A DNA stretch of 64,000 nt from CAVXHQ01 sp963789535 (GTDB lineage Bacteria; Pseudomonadota; Alphaproteobacteria; Rhodobacterales; Rhodobacteraceae): NCBI GenBank assembly GCA_963789535.1, contig CAWBKU010000005.1:868001-932000 (forward strand), in the 5' to 3' direction. Of the stretch, positions 24,753 to 33,466 are shown piece after piece. The notes beneath the pieces are model-generated. The model saw only the letters and a program-made list of their open reading frames with translations, was not told the origin of the DNA and did not search any database. Position numbers and translations under genes: made by a program. Position 1 is the stretch's first letter. The number at the start of each line of letters is the position of its first letter.

Positions 24753-25415
24753 TCAGAGCAGGTCGCCGAAATCGCGCAGGTTCTGACGGGCACCGAGCAG
24801 CACCAGCAGATCGTCCCTGGCGAAGGTGCAGTCGCGGGCGTCGCTGCCGATGTATTCGGTGCCGCGGGTGACGGCAGCACAGCGCAGCGAGAACCGCCGT
24901 TCGAGTTCGAGGCCCGAGAGCGTCTTGCCGGCGAGCTTTTCGGGCACGATGAAACTGACGACGTGGTGGCCGTTGCCAAGGCCCATATAGTCGCGCACGG
25001 CCGGATTGTGCAGCATCTGCGCGACGCGCTGCCCGCCTTCTTCCTCGGGGTGGATGACGCGATCGGCGCCAAGCTTGCTCAGGATGCGGTGATGGGTGCG
25101 GCTGTTGGCCTTGGCCCAGACGATACCGACGCCGATCATCCGCGCATTGATCGTGGCCAGAACGTTCGCCTCGAGGTCGGACCCGATGGCGACGAGAACG
25201 GTGTCGCATTCGCCGAGGCCTGCCTCGCGCAGGGCGACATCGTCGCGCGCATCGAGGATGAGGGCCTGCGCGAGGTGGTCGGAGAGGGCGGCGACCTGCC
25301 GCTCGGACGTATCGATACCGATCACATGGTTGCCGAATCGCGCAAGTTCGCGCGCTGCGGTGGCGCCGAAGGTGCCGAGGCCGATGACGGCAATGGTGCG
25401 GGAGGTGGCGGGCAT
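24753..25415 (-). CDS. ktrA: KtrA/TrkA-family RCK regulatory subunit
   Basis: A 220-residue cytosolic ring-forming regulator of the K+ channel. Residues 7-130 are the Rossmann RCK-N domain (IAVIGLGTFGATAARELA, GIDTSERQV), and residues 140-220 are the RCK-C domain. The length, with a single RCK unit, fits KtrA and not the double TrkA. ATG 25415 has GGAG upstream and gives the normal start. Operon with ktrB. Confidence 0.9.
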   Translation of the reverse strand: MPATSRTIAVIGLGTFGATAARELARFGNHVIGIDTSERQVAALSDHLAQALILDARDDVALREAGLGECDTVLVAIGSDLEANVLATINARMIGVGIVWAKANSRTHHRILSKLGADRVIHPEEEGGQRVAQMLHNPAVRDYMGLGNGHHVVSFIVPEKLAGKTLSGLELERRFSLRCAAVTRGTEYIGSDARDCTFARDDLLVLLGARQNLRDFGDLL

Positions 25416-25667
25416 GATTGCTCCGGTCCGGCATGGAATGGAAGTCTTGGTGTGGCGCGAAGCGGGATCAGGAGCAAGGGCCCCCGGACCTTGTGGCACG
25501 CGGTTCGAGGGGGCGCTGCTACGGGATCTTGCTGCCGGTCCATCGATCTGGCCGGAACGCCGGTGCCGGGTGCGACCGGAATTTTCGCGTTCCGCACCTA
25601 CCCGGACGCCTGCCTCGGGGGGGCGGATGCCGGCTGCCCGATACCTCGCAAGCCCGGGCCAGAGGCT

Positions 25668-26597
25668 CTAGCGGGCGCGGAGCCGCGTTGCAACGATCGT
25701 GCCGTCGACGGCGACGATGCCCCTCATTTCGGCTTCCATACCGTTGGCGAGCCGGTCCTCGACCCGGGTTTGCGGCGTTACCGTGAAGGCCGCACCGTCG
25801 ATTTCGGACGGACCGGTGACGAGGCCCCGCAACCGGATTTCTGCCCCGGTCGGGATCGGTGCGCGATTGCCTTCATCGTCGACGGCACCTTCTTCGATCC
25901 AGGTGCGTATCAGGTCTATCTGGGCTTCGGTCAGCCAGGGTGGACCGTCGAAGGGCATCCGCGGCGAGGCAAGCCCTTCGACGCGCCGCCACAGCTCGGA
26001 CGCTTCAGGATTTCCCGGTATGACGACGACGCGATCGCCACCCAGCAGCACCCTGTCGAGATCGGTCAATCGCAGCCCTTCGGGGGGCGCTGAAAACCGC
26101 GAATTGTCCGAATGGCAGACGATGCAGCGTTGTTTCAGGATGGCGTCGACATCCGCAAACGTCACCACGCCGTCATCGACGGGCGGCGACGCTCCGGGTT
26201 CGGACTCGCCGTCACGCTGCGCGCCTGCAGCGATCCATGCCTCGATCAGGGCAATTTCTTCCGGCTCAAGAAACGGCGGGCCGTCCAGCGGCATCCGCGG
26301 CTGCGACTCGCCCCGGATTCTGCGGGAAAGCTCACTTGCGGCGACATCGCCGGGCAGAACGACTGGCCCGTTCTCGGAACCGCCAAGCACGCCCTCGTGG
26401 CTATCGAGAGACAGTCCCAGCGGCGCGAACTCACCGGAATGGCAGGCAATGCAGCGCTCGGCCAGGAGCGAACTCACGTCGGGCCATAGCGGCGTCTGGC
26501 CGACGGACGGCGTGGCGGCCATCAGGCCCAGGATGAAACTGGCGACCGCCAACGGTTTTCGACCGGGACGGAAGGTTTCACGAGAATATCGGTCCAT
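25668..26597 (-). CDS. Dihaem cytochrome-c-type protein with C-terminal DUF5666-like domain
   Basis: A 309-residue exported protein: basic N terminus, then LAVASFILGLMAATPSVGQ as signal peptide. Two haem-binding CxxCH motifs, CIACH (about residue 50) and CIVCH (about 162), each head a Planctomycete-type cytochrome module (PSCyt1-like), each ending PRMP.DGPP.L....I.LI..WI. The final 70 residues (EIRLRGLVTGPSEIDGAAFT..TRVEDR) resemble a DUF5666-type OB-like domain. Likely periplasmic; electron partner unknown. Confidence 0.8.
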   Translation of the reverse strand: MDRYSRETFRPGRKPLAVASFILGLMAATPSVGQTPLWPDVSSLLAERCIACHSGEFAPLGLSLDSHEGVLGGSENGPVVLPGDVAASELSRRIRGESQPRMPLDGPPFLEPEEIALIEAWIAAGAQRDGESEPGASPPVDDGVVTFADVDAILKQRCIVCHSDNSRFSAPPEGLRLTDLDRVLLGGDRVVVIPGNPEASELWRRVEGLASPRMPFDGPPWLTEAQIDLIRTWIEEGAVDDEGNRAPIPTGAEIRLRGLVTGPSEIDGAAFTVTPQTRVEDRLANGMEAEMRGIVAVDGTIVATRLRAR

Positions 26598-26808
26598 GTT
26601 GCCACCTCTTCGAACTGGTGCCCGTCGCCGACCACAAGACAGTCGCGAACCTGCCGCGCCTTTGCGATCTCGCCACCGGCAAGAACCAAGGTCTGCTTGG
26701 CAATCGCTCCCGTCACACTCCGGTTAAGCGCGGCTGCAGACTGTTGCCGCAATGCAGCAGCCTGCAAAACCGGCTCGACGTGGATGTTTCGTTTGGGCCC
26801 ACCCACCC

Positions 26809-27513
26809 TCACACCATCCGGATCACGTCCTTGTCGATGGCGAGCATATAGCCGCGCCGGGCGATGTTCTTGACCAGCAGTTCGCTGATCATCTGGTTGC
26901 CCAGCGTGTCCCGCAGCCGCTTGATCCGCGTCGCCCCCGCCGCCTCGTCGCAGTCCGACGCGGGCCGCCCCGAGATGACGCCCTCGATTTCCGCGCCCGA
27001 CAGCACCTCGTCGTCCATCCGCGCCTCGGCGAGCACGCTCAGCGTCTCGATCGCCGCCTCGGTCAGCTTGAACTCGAAGTTGTTGAGGTAGACGACGTTC
27101 TGATCGCGGCTGATGAGCAGGGAATTGACCTCGATCCCCTTGCGCTCGATCTGACCCATCCGCTTGTTCATGGTGATGAGCATGATGAGGAAGGCGACGG
27201 CGGCGATCAGCAGGCACGCGGCAAAGACCAGCAGCACGAAGATCACGAAGCGGTAGCTGTCGAGCGTTTCCGAGAACGCCGTGCCCGATTGCGCGAGGAT
27301 TTCCAACAGCTTGATCTCGGCCGGCGAGGTCAGCCCGTCGCTCTCGACGAACAGCCGCTCGACCCGCGCGTTGAACGCGTTGGCGTCGGGCAGGTTCCAG
27401 AACAGGACGGCGGCGGCGACCGCGAGGATCGCGACGATGGCGGCGATGCCGATGCTGACGGTGCGGCTGCCGGTCTGGCGCGCCTCAATAGCGGAGGTAG
27501 TAGGCTCCCGCAC
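26809..27513 (-). CDS. Membrane-bound winged-helix regulator (OmpR-like C-terminal domain)
   Basis: A 234-residue protein with two membrane helices (about 20-40 and 90-118) and a C-terminal winged helix (FKLTEAAIETLSVLAEARMD, then RIKRLRDTLGNQMISELLVK and IARRGYML), the layout of trans_reg_C domains. The loop between the helices (about 50 residues) would be periplasmic, so it may sense signals and bind DNA from the membrane, as ToxR-type proteins do, but with the DNA-binding domain at the C terminus. GTG 27513 with AGGAGAG just upstream is the likely start; it lies inside the preceding gene. Confidence 0.7.
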   Translation of the reverse strand: MREPTTSAIEARQTGSRTVSIGIAAIVAILAVAAAVLFWNLPDANAFNARVERLFVESDGLTSPAEIKLLEILAQSGTAFSETLDSYRFVIFVLLVFAACLLIAAVAFLIMLITMNKRMGQIERKGIEVNSLLISRDQNVVYLNNFEFKLTEAAIETLSVLAEARMDDEVLSGAEIEGVISGRPASDCDEAAGATRIKRLRDTLGNQMISELLVKNIARRGYMLAIDKDVIRMV

Positions 27514-27769
27514 TTTCTCTCCTCTCCTCGAGGCCGCTCTCGTCGAACAGGCCCGAGATTTCCAGAAGCTGCCAGCCATCGGCCGCGAGCTTTGGAGAGA
27601 GTTGTGCCTCAGCACTGGCGACAGTGCAATCGCCCTGCACCTCGGTCACACCGTAATGCAGGCGCAGCGGATCGTCCTGCTTGGCCTTGTAGTCGGCAAA
27701 GCAGGCGGCCTGCGCCGCGGCGGCGGTCAGGACGAGGGCGAGGAGGGCGGTGGGGAGGATGTGTTTCAT
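27485..27769 (-). CDS. Small secreted protein
   Basis: A 94-residue protein with a clear signal peptide (MKHILPTALLALVLTAAAAQAA) and a mature part of about 72 residues containing two Cys (ACFADY and GDCTV), perhaps disulfide-bonded. No family name known. Its 3' end overlaps the start of the membrane regulator by 29 bases, so the two may form a sensor-partner pair. Confidence 0.7.
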   Translation of the reverse strand: MKHILPTALLALVLTAAAAQAACFADYKAKQDDPLRLHYGVTEVQGDCTVASAEAQLSPKLAADGWQLLEISGLFDESGLEERRESAGAYYLRY

Positions 27770-27939
27770 GATGCGCGACCCTCACCCGGATGGATACGGA
27801 TATTCAATAGCACAAGCGGATTTCAGCGCCTGCTAGGCGATAGCGGCAGGGTGTTATTGTCTCGCGTGGCCGATGTGCCCACATCGGGGGATATCGATGG
27901 CCTGTCTTCCTGCTTCGTCGGCAAGGTCGTCGTGCCGCT

Positions 27940-27967
27940 GTCCCGTGGATCCTCGGATCCGCGGGAC
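27940..27967. promoter_or_regulatory. Near-perfect 28-base palindrome upstream of a secreted-protein gene
   Basis: Arms GTCCCGTGGATCC and GGATCCGCGGGAC (13 bp with one wobble) are separated by TC. It ends 27 bases before the ATG at 27995. It could be an operator or an mRNA leader hairpin; no T-run follows. Confidence 0.45.
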
Positions 27968-27994
27968 AACGGCCGCACAGACAGGAGAACCGCC

Positions 27995-28789
27995 ATGACC
28001 CCGATCCGCCCGATCGCCCTCGCCCTCGCCGCGACCCTTGCCGCCGGTCCCGTCGCCGCCGACCGCGACCGCGGGCGCGACAATGTGCTGGCCGGCGCGC
28101 TGATCCTCGGTATCGTCGGTCTCGCCATCGCCGAGGCCCGCCAGGAGGAGCATGGATCGCAGCGTCAGGGGATCGCGCCCCTGCCGGAGGGGCGGATCAC
28201 CCGCCAGCTTACCGGCGATCTGGGCGGGCAGGTGCAGGGTCAGGTCCGGAGCACCGGCCAGATCACCGCGCCGATCCACATCACCCCCGAACGCCCGCTT
28301 TATACCGGCCCCGGCGGCGTGCCGCCCGGCACCCGGTCCGATCCGCTCGCGGTCCTCGGCCCCCTCACCGCGACCACGATCAAGCCCGAGACCGCACCGC
28401 AGATCGGCAGCCGGATCGAGCCGCTGTTCGGCACCGGCGGCACGGGCGGCTTCGTGCCCGACCCCGTGACCACGCCCTGGGTCGAGACCCGCACCCTGGC
28501 GCCCACCGGCCAGCCGCCCGCGCCCGCCTATCCCGTCGCCGCGCCCGTGACGCGGCCCCTGCCCACCGGCGGCACCGGCCCGCTGATCCCGGCGCAATGC
28601 CTCCAGACCTTCGACCGCAACGGCGAGAACCTGTCGCTCTACGGACCTGCCTGCCTTGCCGCCACGACGCCCTTTGCCGCCGACCTGCCGATTTCCTGCG
28701 CCGTCACGCTCCAGACGCTGGGCCGGTTCGTCAGCGGCTATGACCCCGCCTGCCTGAACGCGGCAGGCTATTCCCTTGCCCGTGGATAA
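27995..28789 (+). CDS. Exported Pro/Thr/Gly-rich hypothetical protein
   Basis: A 264-residue protein with a signal peptide (MTPIRPIALALAATLAAGPVAA) followed by a short hydrophobic segment (NVLAGALILGIVGLAIAEA), then a long low-complexity region rich in Pro, Thr and Gly (about 60-200). The C-terminal 60 residues have four Cys (AQCLQTF, YGPACLAA, ISCAVTL, YDPACLNA), so they are likely a disulfide-bonded domain. ATG has AGGAGA upstream. Function unknown. Confidence 0.75.
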   Translation: MTPIRPIALALAATLAAGPVAADRDRGRDNVLAGALILGIVGLAIAEARQEEHGSQRQGIAPLPEGRITRQLTGDLGGQVQGQVRSTGQITAPIHITPERPLYTGPGGVPPGTRSDPLAVLGPLTATTIKPETAPQIGSRIEPLFGTGGTGGFVPDPVTTPWVETRTLAPTGQPPAPAYPVAAPVTRPLPTGGTGPLIPAQCLQTFDRNGENLSLYGPACLAATTPFAADLPISCAVTLQTLGRFVSGYDPACLNAAGYSLARG

Positions 28790-28932
28790 CATGCGTCACG
28801 CATGACCCCGGGCGAGCGGCGCGACCGATGCCCCAGTCGTCGCGCCGTCCCGGGGGCGGAGGGCCCCAGAACCCCTCCGCCTCCAATCCCTTCCCCCTTG
28901 CACTTCGCCGCCCGGTTTGATGCGATGCCGCG

Positions 28933-29562
28933 ATGGCACGGCCCCGCACCTTTCCCGATGCGACGTTCGAGGACGCCGCCCGCGCACGTGGCCTTTGCCC
29001 CGTCGCGGGCACCGACGAGGCCGGGCGCGGGCCGCTGGCCGGGCCGGTGGTCGCCGCCGCCGTCATCCTCGATTTCGCGCGCCTGCCCGTCGGTCTGAAC
29101 GACAGCAAGAAACTGACCGCCCGGCGCCGCGAGGCGCTCGCCCATCAGATTGCGGCCACCGCACTCGTCGGGATCGGCGCGGCCAGCGTCGAGGAGATCG
29201 ACGCGCTCAACATCCTGCGCGCGTCGCACCTCGCCATGGTGCGCGCCATCGCGGCCCTGCCGGTGCGACCCGGTCACGTCCTGATCGACGGCAACATGAT
29301 CCCGCGCGACCTGACCCTCCCGGCCGAGGCGATCGTCGGCGGCGACGCCCGGTCGCTGTCCATCGCGGCGGCCTCGATTATGGCCAAAACAAGGCGCGAC
29401 GCGCTCATGGTATCCCTCGCGCAACAGCATCCCGGCTATGGCTGGGAGACGAACATGGGCTATCCGTCGAAAAGCCACAGGTTGGCGTTGCGCGAATACG
29501 GCGTGACTGCTCACCATAGGCGCACATTCGGCCCGGTGCACCAGATGTTGTATCAAGAATAA
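28933..29562 (+). CDS. rnhB: Ribonuclease HII
   Basis: Removes ribonucleotides from DNA and RNA-DNA hybrids. The 209-residue protein has the RNase HII signature GTDEAGRGPLAGPVVAAAV (catalytic Asp28, Glu29), LNDSKKLTARRRE, VLIDGN (Asp), and SIAAASIMAKTRRD near residue 145, ending HHRRTFGPV. Frame complete. It precedes ccrM by about 195 bases on the same strand. Confidence 0.95.
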   Translation: MARPRTFPDATFEDAARARGLCPVAGTDEAGRGPLAGPVVAAAVILDFARLPVGLNDSKKLTARRREALAHQIAATALVGIGAASVEEIDALNILRASHLAMVRAIAALPVRPGHVLIDGNMIPRDLTLPAEAIVGGDARSLSIAAASIMAKTRRDALMVSLAQQHPGYGWETNMGYPSKSHRLALREYGVTAHHRRTFGPVHQMLYQE

Positions 29563-29598
29563 TATGCAAGTCCTTGGTCAACTTTACTTTTTGACTTG

Positions 29599-29603
29599 GA
29601 ATC
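29599..29603. promoter_or_regulatory. GANTC site upstream of ccrM
   Basis: GAATC at 29599-29603 lies 155 bases before the ccrM ATG, in the only intergenic space available for its promoter. CcrM methylates GANTC and in Caulobacter represses its own promoter through such sites. Single site; functional role inferred. Confidence 0.4.
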
Positions 29604-29757
29604 CCTGACGGGGCCATCCTGCATCCAACAGGTCGGCACCACCAAGGCACCGGCAGATCGAGGCAGCAGCCCAGGCGATGAGCGGGACAACCCGCCGGGC
29701 AGGGGCGCCGGGAAACCGGCAGGTACAGGCGGCAAAGCCGTCAGGGACGAGACAGTC

Positions 29758-30859
29758 ATGGTTACGAGACCCAAGGGCGCCACGGCGCTTCCCTTGAACA
29801 CGATATTGGCCGGCGACTGCATCGAGGCGATGCTGGCCCTGCCCGAGGGGTCGGTGGACCTGATCTTCGCCGATCCGCCCTACAACCTGCAACTCAAGGG
29901 CGACCTTTTGCGCCCCAACAACAGCCTCGTCGATGGCGTCGACGACGACTGGGACCATTTCGCGAGTTTCGAGAGCTATGACGCCTTCACCAGGGCCTGG
30001 CTTGCCGCCGCCCGGCGCCTGTTGAAACCCGACGGCGCCATCTGGGTGATCGGCAGCTATCACAACGTCTTCCGCATGGGGGCCGAACTCCAGAACTCAG
30101 GGCTACTGGATCCTCAACGACGTGATCTGGCGCAAGTCGAACCCGATGCCGAACTTCAAGGGCAAGCGGCTGACCAATGCCCACGAGACGCTGATCTGGG
30201 CGAGCAAGTCCGAGAGCAGCAAGTATACCTTCAACTACGAGGCGCTGAAGGCGCTGAACGAGGGGATCCAGATGCGCTCCGACTGGGTGCTGCCGATCTG
30301 CACCGGGCACGAGCGGCTGAAGGGCGAGGATGGCGCCAAGGCGCATCCGACGCAAAAGCCGATGAGCCTGCTGCACCGCGTCATCGTCGGCACGACGAAA
30401 CCGGGCGACGTGGTCCTCGACCCGTTCTTCGGCACCGGCACGACCGGCGCCGTCGCCAAGATGCTGGGCCGTGATTACATCGGCATCGAGCGGGACGCGG
30501 GCTATCGCGCCGTGGCCGAAAAGCGCCTCGCCGATACCCGCCGCCTCGACCGCGAGGCCCTCGAGACGACGACGTCGAAGCGGTCCGAACCCCGCGTCGC
30601 CTTCGGTGTGCTGGTCGAGCGCGGGATGCTCCGCCCCGGCGAGACGCTGATGTCACCGCGCGGCAAGACCGCAAAGGTCCGCGCCGACGGCAGCCTCATC
30701 GGCGACGACGTGAAGGGCTCGATCCATCAGGTCGGCGCCAGCTACGAGGGCGCGCCGTCGTGCAACGGCTGGACCTACTGGTCCTATCGCCGCGACGGCA
30801 TCTCCGTTCCCATCGACGTGCTGCGCCAGCAGGTCCGGGCAGAAATGCAGGACAGCTAG
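29758..30859 (+). pseudogene. ccrM: Cell-cycle DNA adenine methyltransferase CcrM (GANTC), frameshift
   Basis: A beta-class N6-adenine methyltransferase, about 366 residues if corrected. It has motif IV DPPYNLQLKG near residue 44, then IWVIGSYHNVFRMG, IWRKSNPMPNFKGKRLTNAHE and motif I DPFFGTGTTGAVA, and the C-terminal extension typical of CcrM (GTLMSPRGKTAKVRADGS-like, GSIHQVGASYEGAPSCNGW). One extra G in the run at 30100-30102 shifts the frame between ELQNSG and YWILNDV. CcrM is usually essential in this group, so the frameshift is likely a sequence error. Methylates adenine in GANTC after replication. Confidence 0.85.
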
Positions 30860-30923
30860 GCCCCGTCCCCCGAGGTTACCGCCAGTGCGAAGAGGGCATC
30901 CCGCCCCCGACGCACCACCTATG

Positions 30924-30958
30924 CCCCGCCGCATCCTCCGGGATCGGCGGGGTTTTTT
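30924..30958 (+). terminator. Rho-independent terminator after ccrM
   Basis: Stem CCCCGCCG/CGGCGGGG, extended inside by ATCC/GGAT after a one-base bulge, is followed by six T residues. It lies 65 bases after the ccrM stop. Confidence 0.85.
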
Positions 30959-31059
30959 CTTCCCGAGTGGATTTTTCCTGCCCCAATAACTCGCCCCCGG
31001 CAGGGTCCGCATCCTCGGCACGCGCCACGGTCGGTCGGGATTGCCGGACCGCAACCGGC

Positions 31060-31081
31060 GTAGGATGGGGTTTCACCCCAT
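31060..31081. repeat. REP-like palindrome beside alkB (3' side)
   Basis: GTAGGATGGGG followed by TTC and ACCCCAT (stem ATGGGGT/ACCCCAT). A second element with the same GTAGGATGGG start, on the other strand, lies at 32328-32353, so the two flank alkB. Confidence 0.45.
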
Positions 31082-31099
31082 AGTCACACCCCAATCGTC

Positions 31100-32248
31100 C
31101 TACCGCGGCGCCGGATTGGTGGCCCGGTCATAGGGGCCCCATGCCTCGATATCCGGATAATATCGCGCCCGCCACGCCCGCACCCTCGGGTTCATGATCC
31201 GCCGCCAGAACGGCGGCACGAGGGCCGCCATCGTCATCACCGCATAGCTGTAGGGCAGTTGCGGCGCGTCCTCGGCGTCATGCGCCTGCAACAGCGGGAA
31301 CCGGCGGTCCGGTTTGTAGTGGTGGTCGGAATGGCGTTGCAGGTTGATGAGGAGCCAGTTCGACGCCTTGTGGTTGGCGTTCCACGAATGGCGCGGCAGG
31401 ACGTGCTCGTATTTGCCATCCCCGAGGTGGCGGCGCGTCAGGCCGTAGTGCTCGACGTAGTCGACCAGCTCCAGTTGCCAGATTGCCCAGAAGGCCTGCG
31501 TGGCGAACAGGAACAGCCCCCAGAACCCGCCGATCGCGAAGGCAAGCGCGAGGAACGCAAGTTGCAGCGCCGCGTAACGCCAGAACGGATTGCCCGCCGC
31601 CCACCACGGCTGTCCCTTGCGGGCCAGCATCGCCGCCTCGGCGCGGAACGCCGACGGCGGGCACGAGGTCAGCACGCGCAGGAAGAAACGGTGGAACCCC
31701 TCGCTGAACCGCGCCGTCACCGGATCGCGCGGCGTGGCGACATAGCGGTGGTGCACCAGCAGATGCTCGGACCGGAAGTGGGAATAAAGGACCATCGCCA
31801 GCAGGATATCGCCCAGCCAGCGCTCGACCTTGGGTTTCTGGTGCATGAGTTCGTGCGAATAGGTGATGCCGATCGTGCCCGACACGATCCCGAGGGCGGC
31901 GAACAGCAGCCATTCCTCGGCCCAGTGCAGGTGCCCGGTCGTCGTGACATACCACAGGATCCCGAACAGCGTCGCGGCCTGCACCGGCGCCCAGATGAGC
32001 GTGATGAGGCGATACCAGCGCAGATCGTCCACCCCGGTCTCGGGATCGGCATTGCCCGTCTCGAGGCCGAGGGCGGCGTCGAGCAGCGCGACGAGATACC
32101 ACGTCGCGACCGGCAGCAGCGCGATGGTCCAGCCGCCCAAGACCGCAGATGTCCACGCCAGCGGGATCAGCAGGAGCGAGGACCAGAACGGCAGCGCCCG
32201 GGCGAGGTGCGCGGTCGTGCTGCGGGGCAGAAAGGTCTGGTCGGTCAT
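31100..32248 (-). CDS. alkB: Alkane 1-monooxygenase / AlkB-like membrane hydroxylase
   Basis: An inner-membrane non-haem di-iron enzyme that hydroxylates terminal carbons of alkanes or fatty chains. The 382-residue protein has six or so membrane segments and the His boxes of the family: HELMH (132-136), HLLVHHRYVATPRD, NHKASNWLLINLQRHSDHHY near residue 310, and the HSWNANH motif. No rubredoxin gene adjoins it, so electron supply must come from elsewhere. ATG 32248 fits; the frame is open upstream through mutY but that part is shadow. Confidence 0.9.
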   Translation of the reverse strand: MTDQTFLPRSTTAHLARALPFWSSLLLIPLAWTSAVLGGWTIALLPVATWYLVALLDAALGLETGNADPETGVDDLRWYRLITLIWAPVQAATLFGILWYVTTTGHLHWAEEWLLFAALGIVSGTIGITYSHELMHQKPKVERWLGDILLAMVLYSHFRSEHLLVHHRYVATPRDPVTARFSEGFHRFFLRVLTSCPPSAFRAEAAMLARKGQPWWAAGNPFWRYAALQLAFLALAFAIGGFWGLFLFATQAFWAIWQLELVDYVEHYGLTRRHLGDGKYEHVLPRHSWNANHKASNWLLINLQRHSDHHYKPDRRFPLLQAHDAEDAPQLPYSYAVMTMAALVPPFWRRIMNPRVRAWRARYYPDIEAWGPYDRATNPAPR

Positions 32249-32327
32249 CGCGGGCGCTCCGGTTGGTGCGGGCGGTATAGGGCAAGGGCGCGCGCGGCTC
32301 AAAGGGAGCGTAGCGTCGCAGGGCGGC

Positions 32328-32351
32328 AGGATGGGCAATATCGCCCATCCT
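32328..32351. repeat. REP-like palindrome overlapping mutY stop
   Basis: AGGATGGGC and GCCCATCCT (9-bp perfect stem, 6-base loop AATATC). It covers the mutY stop codon and lies between mutY and alkB. Confidence 0.5.
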
Positions 32352-33400
32352 ACGACATGTCGAAGACCTTGCGCATCAGGGTGGGGAGGGCGGCAGGCGA
32401 GAAGCTGTCCTTGTCTCTCCAGTCGCCGCGATCCGCCGGGATTGGTTCTGGCAGGGAAACGACCATCACCCGCAACACCAGATGGAAATGCGTGAACGTA
32501 TGCCGCACCTCGGCGCCCGCGTCCTGCCAGTCCGCGGCAAAGGGTGGCGCCGGCTCGGGCGGTTCGGGCTTCCAGCCGGTCGTGGGCCAGCCCAGCATCC
32601 CCCCGAGAAGTCCGTTCGGCGGGCGGGTTTCCAGCAGCCAGTGGCCGGTGCCGGTGCGGGCGACATAGGCAATGCCCTGCCGCACCGGTTTGACGGCCTT
32701 CGGCGTCTTCCTCGGCAACTCCGCCGCCGTCCCGGCCGCCCGGGCGCGACAGGGCGCGCGCAGCGGACAGATGCCGCAGGCGGGGCTGCGCGGGGTGCAG
32801 ATCGTCGCACCCAGATCCATGACCGCCTGCGCATGGTCGCCCGGACGCAGGGCGGGCGTCAATGCCGCTGCCCGCGCCGTCAGTTCCGGCTTGGCGGCGG
32901 GCAGGCGGGGTGTGGATATCGTAGAGGCGCGCCATGACCCGCTCGACGTTGCCGTCGACCACCGTTGCCGCCTCGTCGAAGCAGATCGCGGCGATGGCCG
33001 AGGCGGTGTAGGGGCCAACGCCCGGCAGGGTGAGCAGGTCTGCGCGGCTGCCGGGAAACCGCCCGCCATGATCGGCGACGACCGCCCGCGCGCCGCGCAG
33101 CAGGTTGCGCGCGCGGGCGTAATACCCAAGTCCCGCCCATGCCGCCATGACATCGGCGTCCTCGGCGGCGGCGAGATCGGCGACAGTGGGCCAGCGCGCG
33201 GTAAACCGCTCGAAATAGGCGCGCACCGTCGCCACGGTGGTCTGTTGCAGCATCACCTCGGACAGCCAGACACGGTAGGGATCGGGCCGCACGCCCGCCT
33301 TGCGCGCCCCCGGCGGCACCCGCCACGGCATCGTGCGGGCGTGGCGGTCGTACCACTCGAGGAGCAGGCCCGGGATCTCGGAGCCTCGGTCGTCACGCAT
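32350..33400 (-). pseudogene. mutY: A/G-specific adenine glycosylase MutY, frameshift
   Basis: Removes adenine mispaired with 8-oxoguanine. The N-terminal part has WRVPPG, VMLQQTTVATV, WAGLGYYARARNL and the HhH motif LPGVGPYTASAIAAI with catalytic Asp in VVDGNVERVMARLYDIHTP. An extra base at about 32904 shifts the frame; the rest follows in the next frame: MDLGATICTPRSPACGICPL (iron-sulfur cluster Cys) and the NUDIX-like C-terminal domain (VRQGIAYVARTGTGHWLLE...FTHFHLVL). Probably a sequence error; if real, the cell lacks MutY. Divergent from dciA. Confidence 0.87.
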
Positions 33401-33466
33401 CTGTTATGGCCAGTGCAGGAGAGGGGCTGGTGTGCATGGGTGCAGTCTCTATGATACCGCCTCAGG

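Noticed and set aside
31100..33400. A 766-residue MutY-AlkB fusion protein
   Set aside because: The open frame joins mutY and alkB only because of the mutY frameshift; the middle is out-of-frame mutY sequence.
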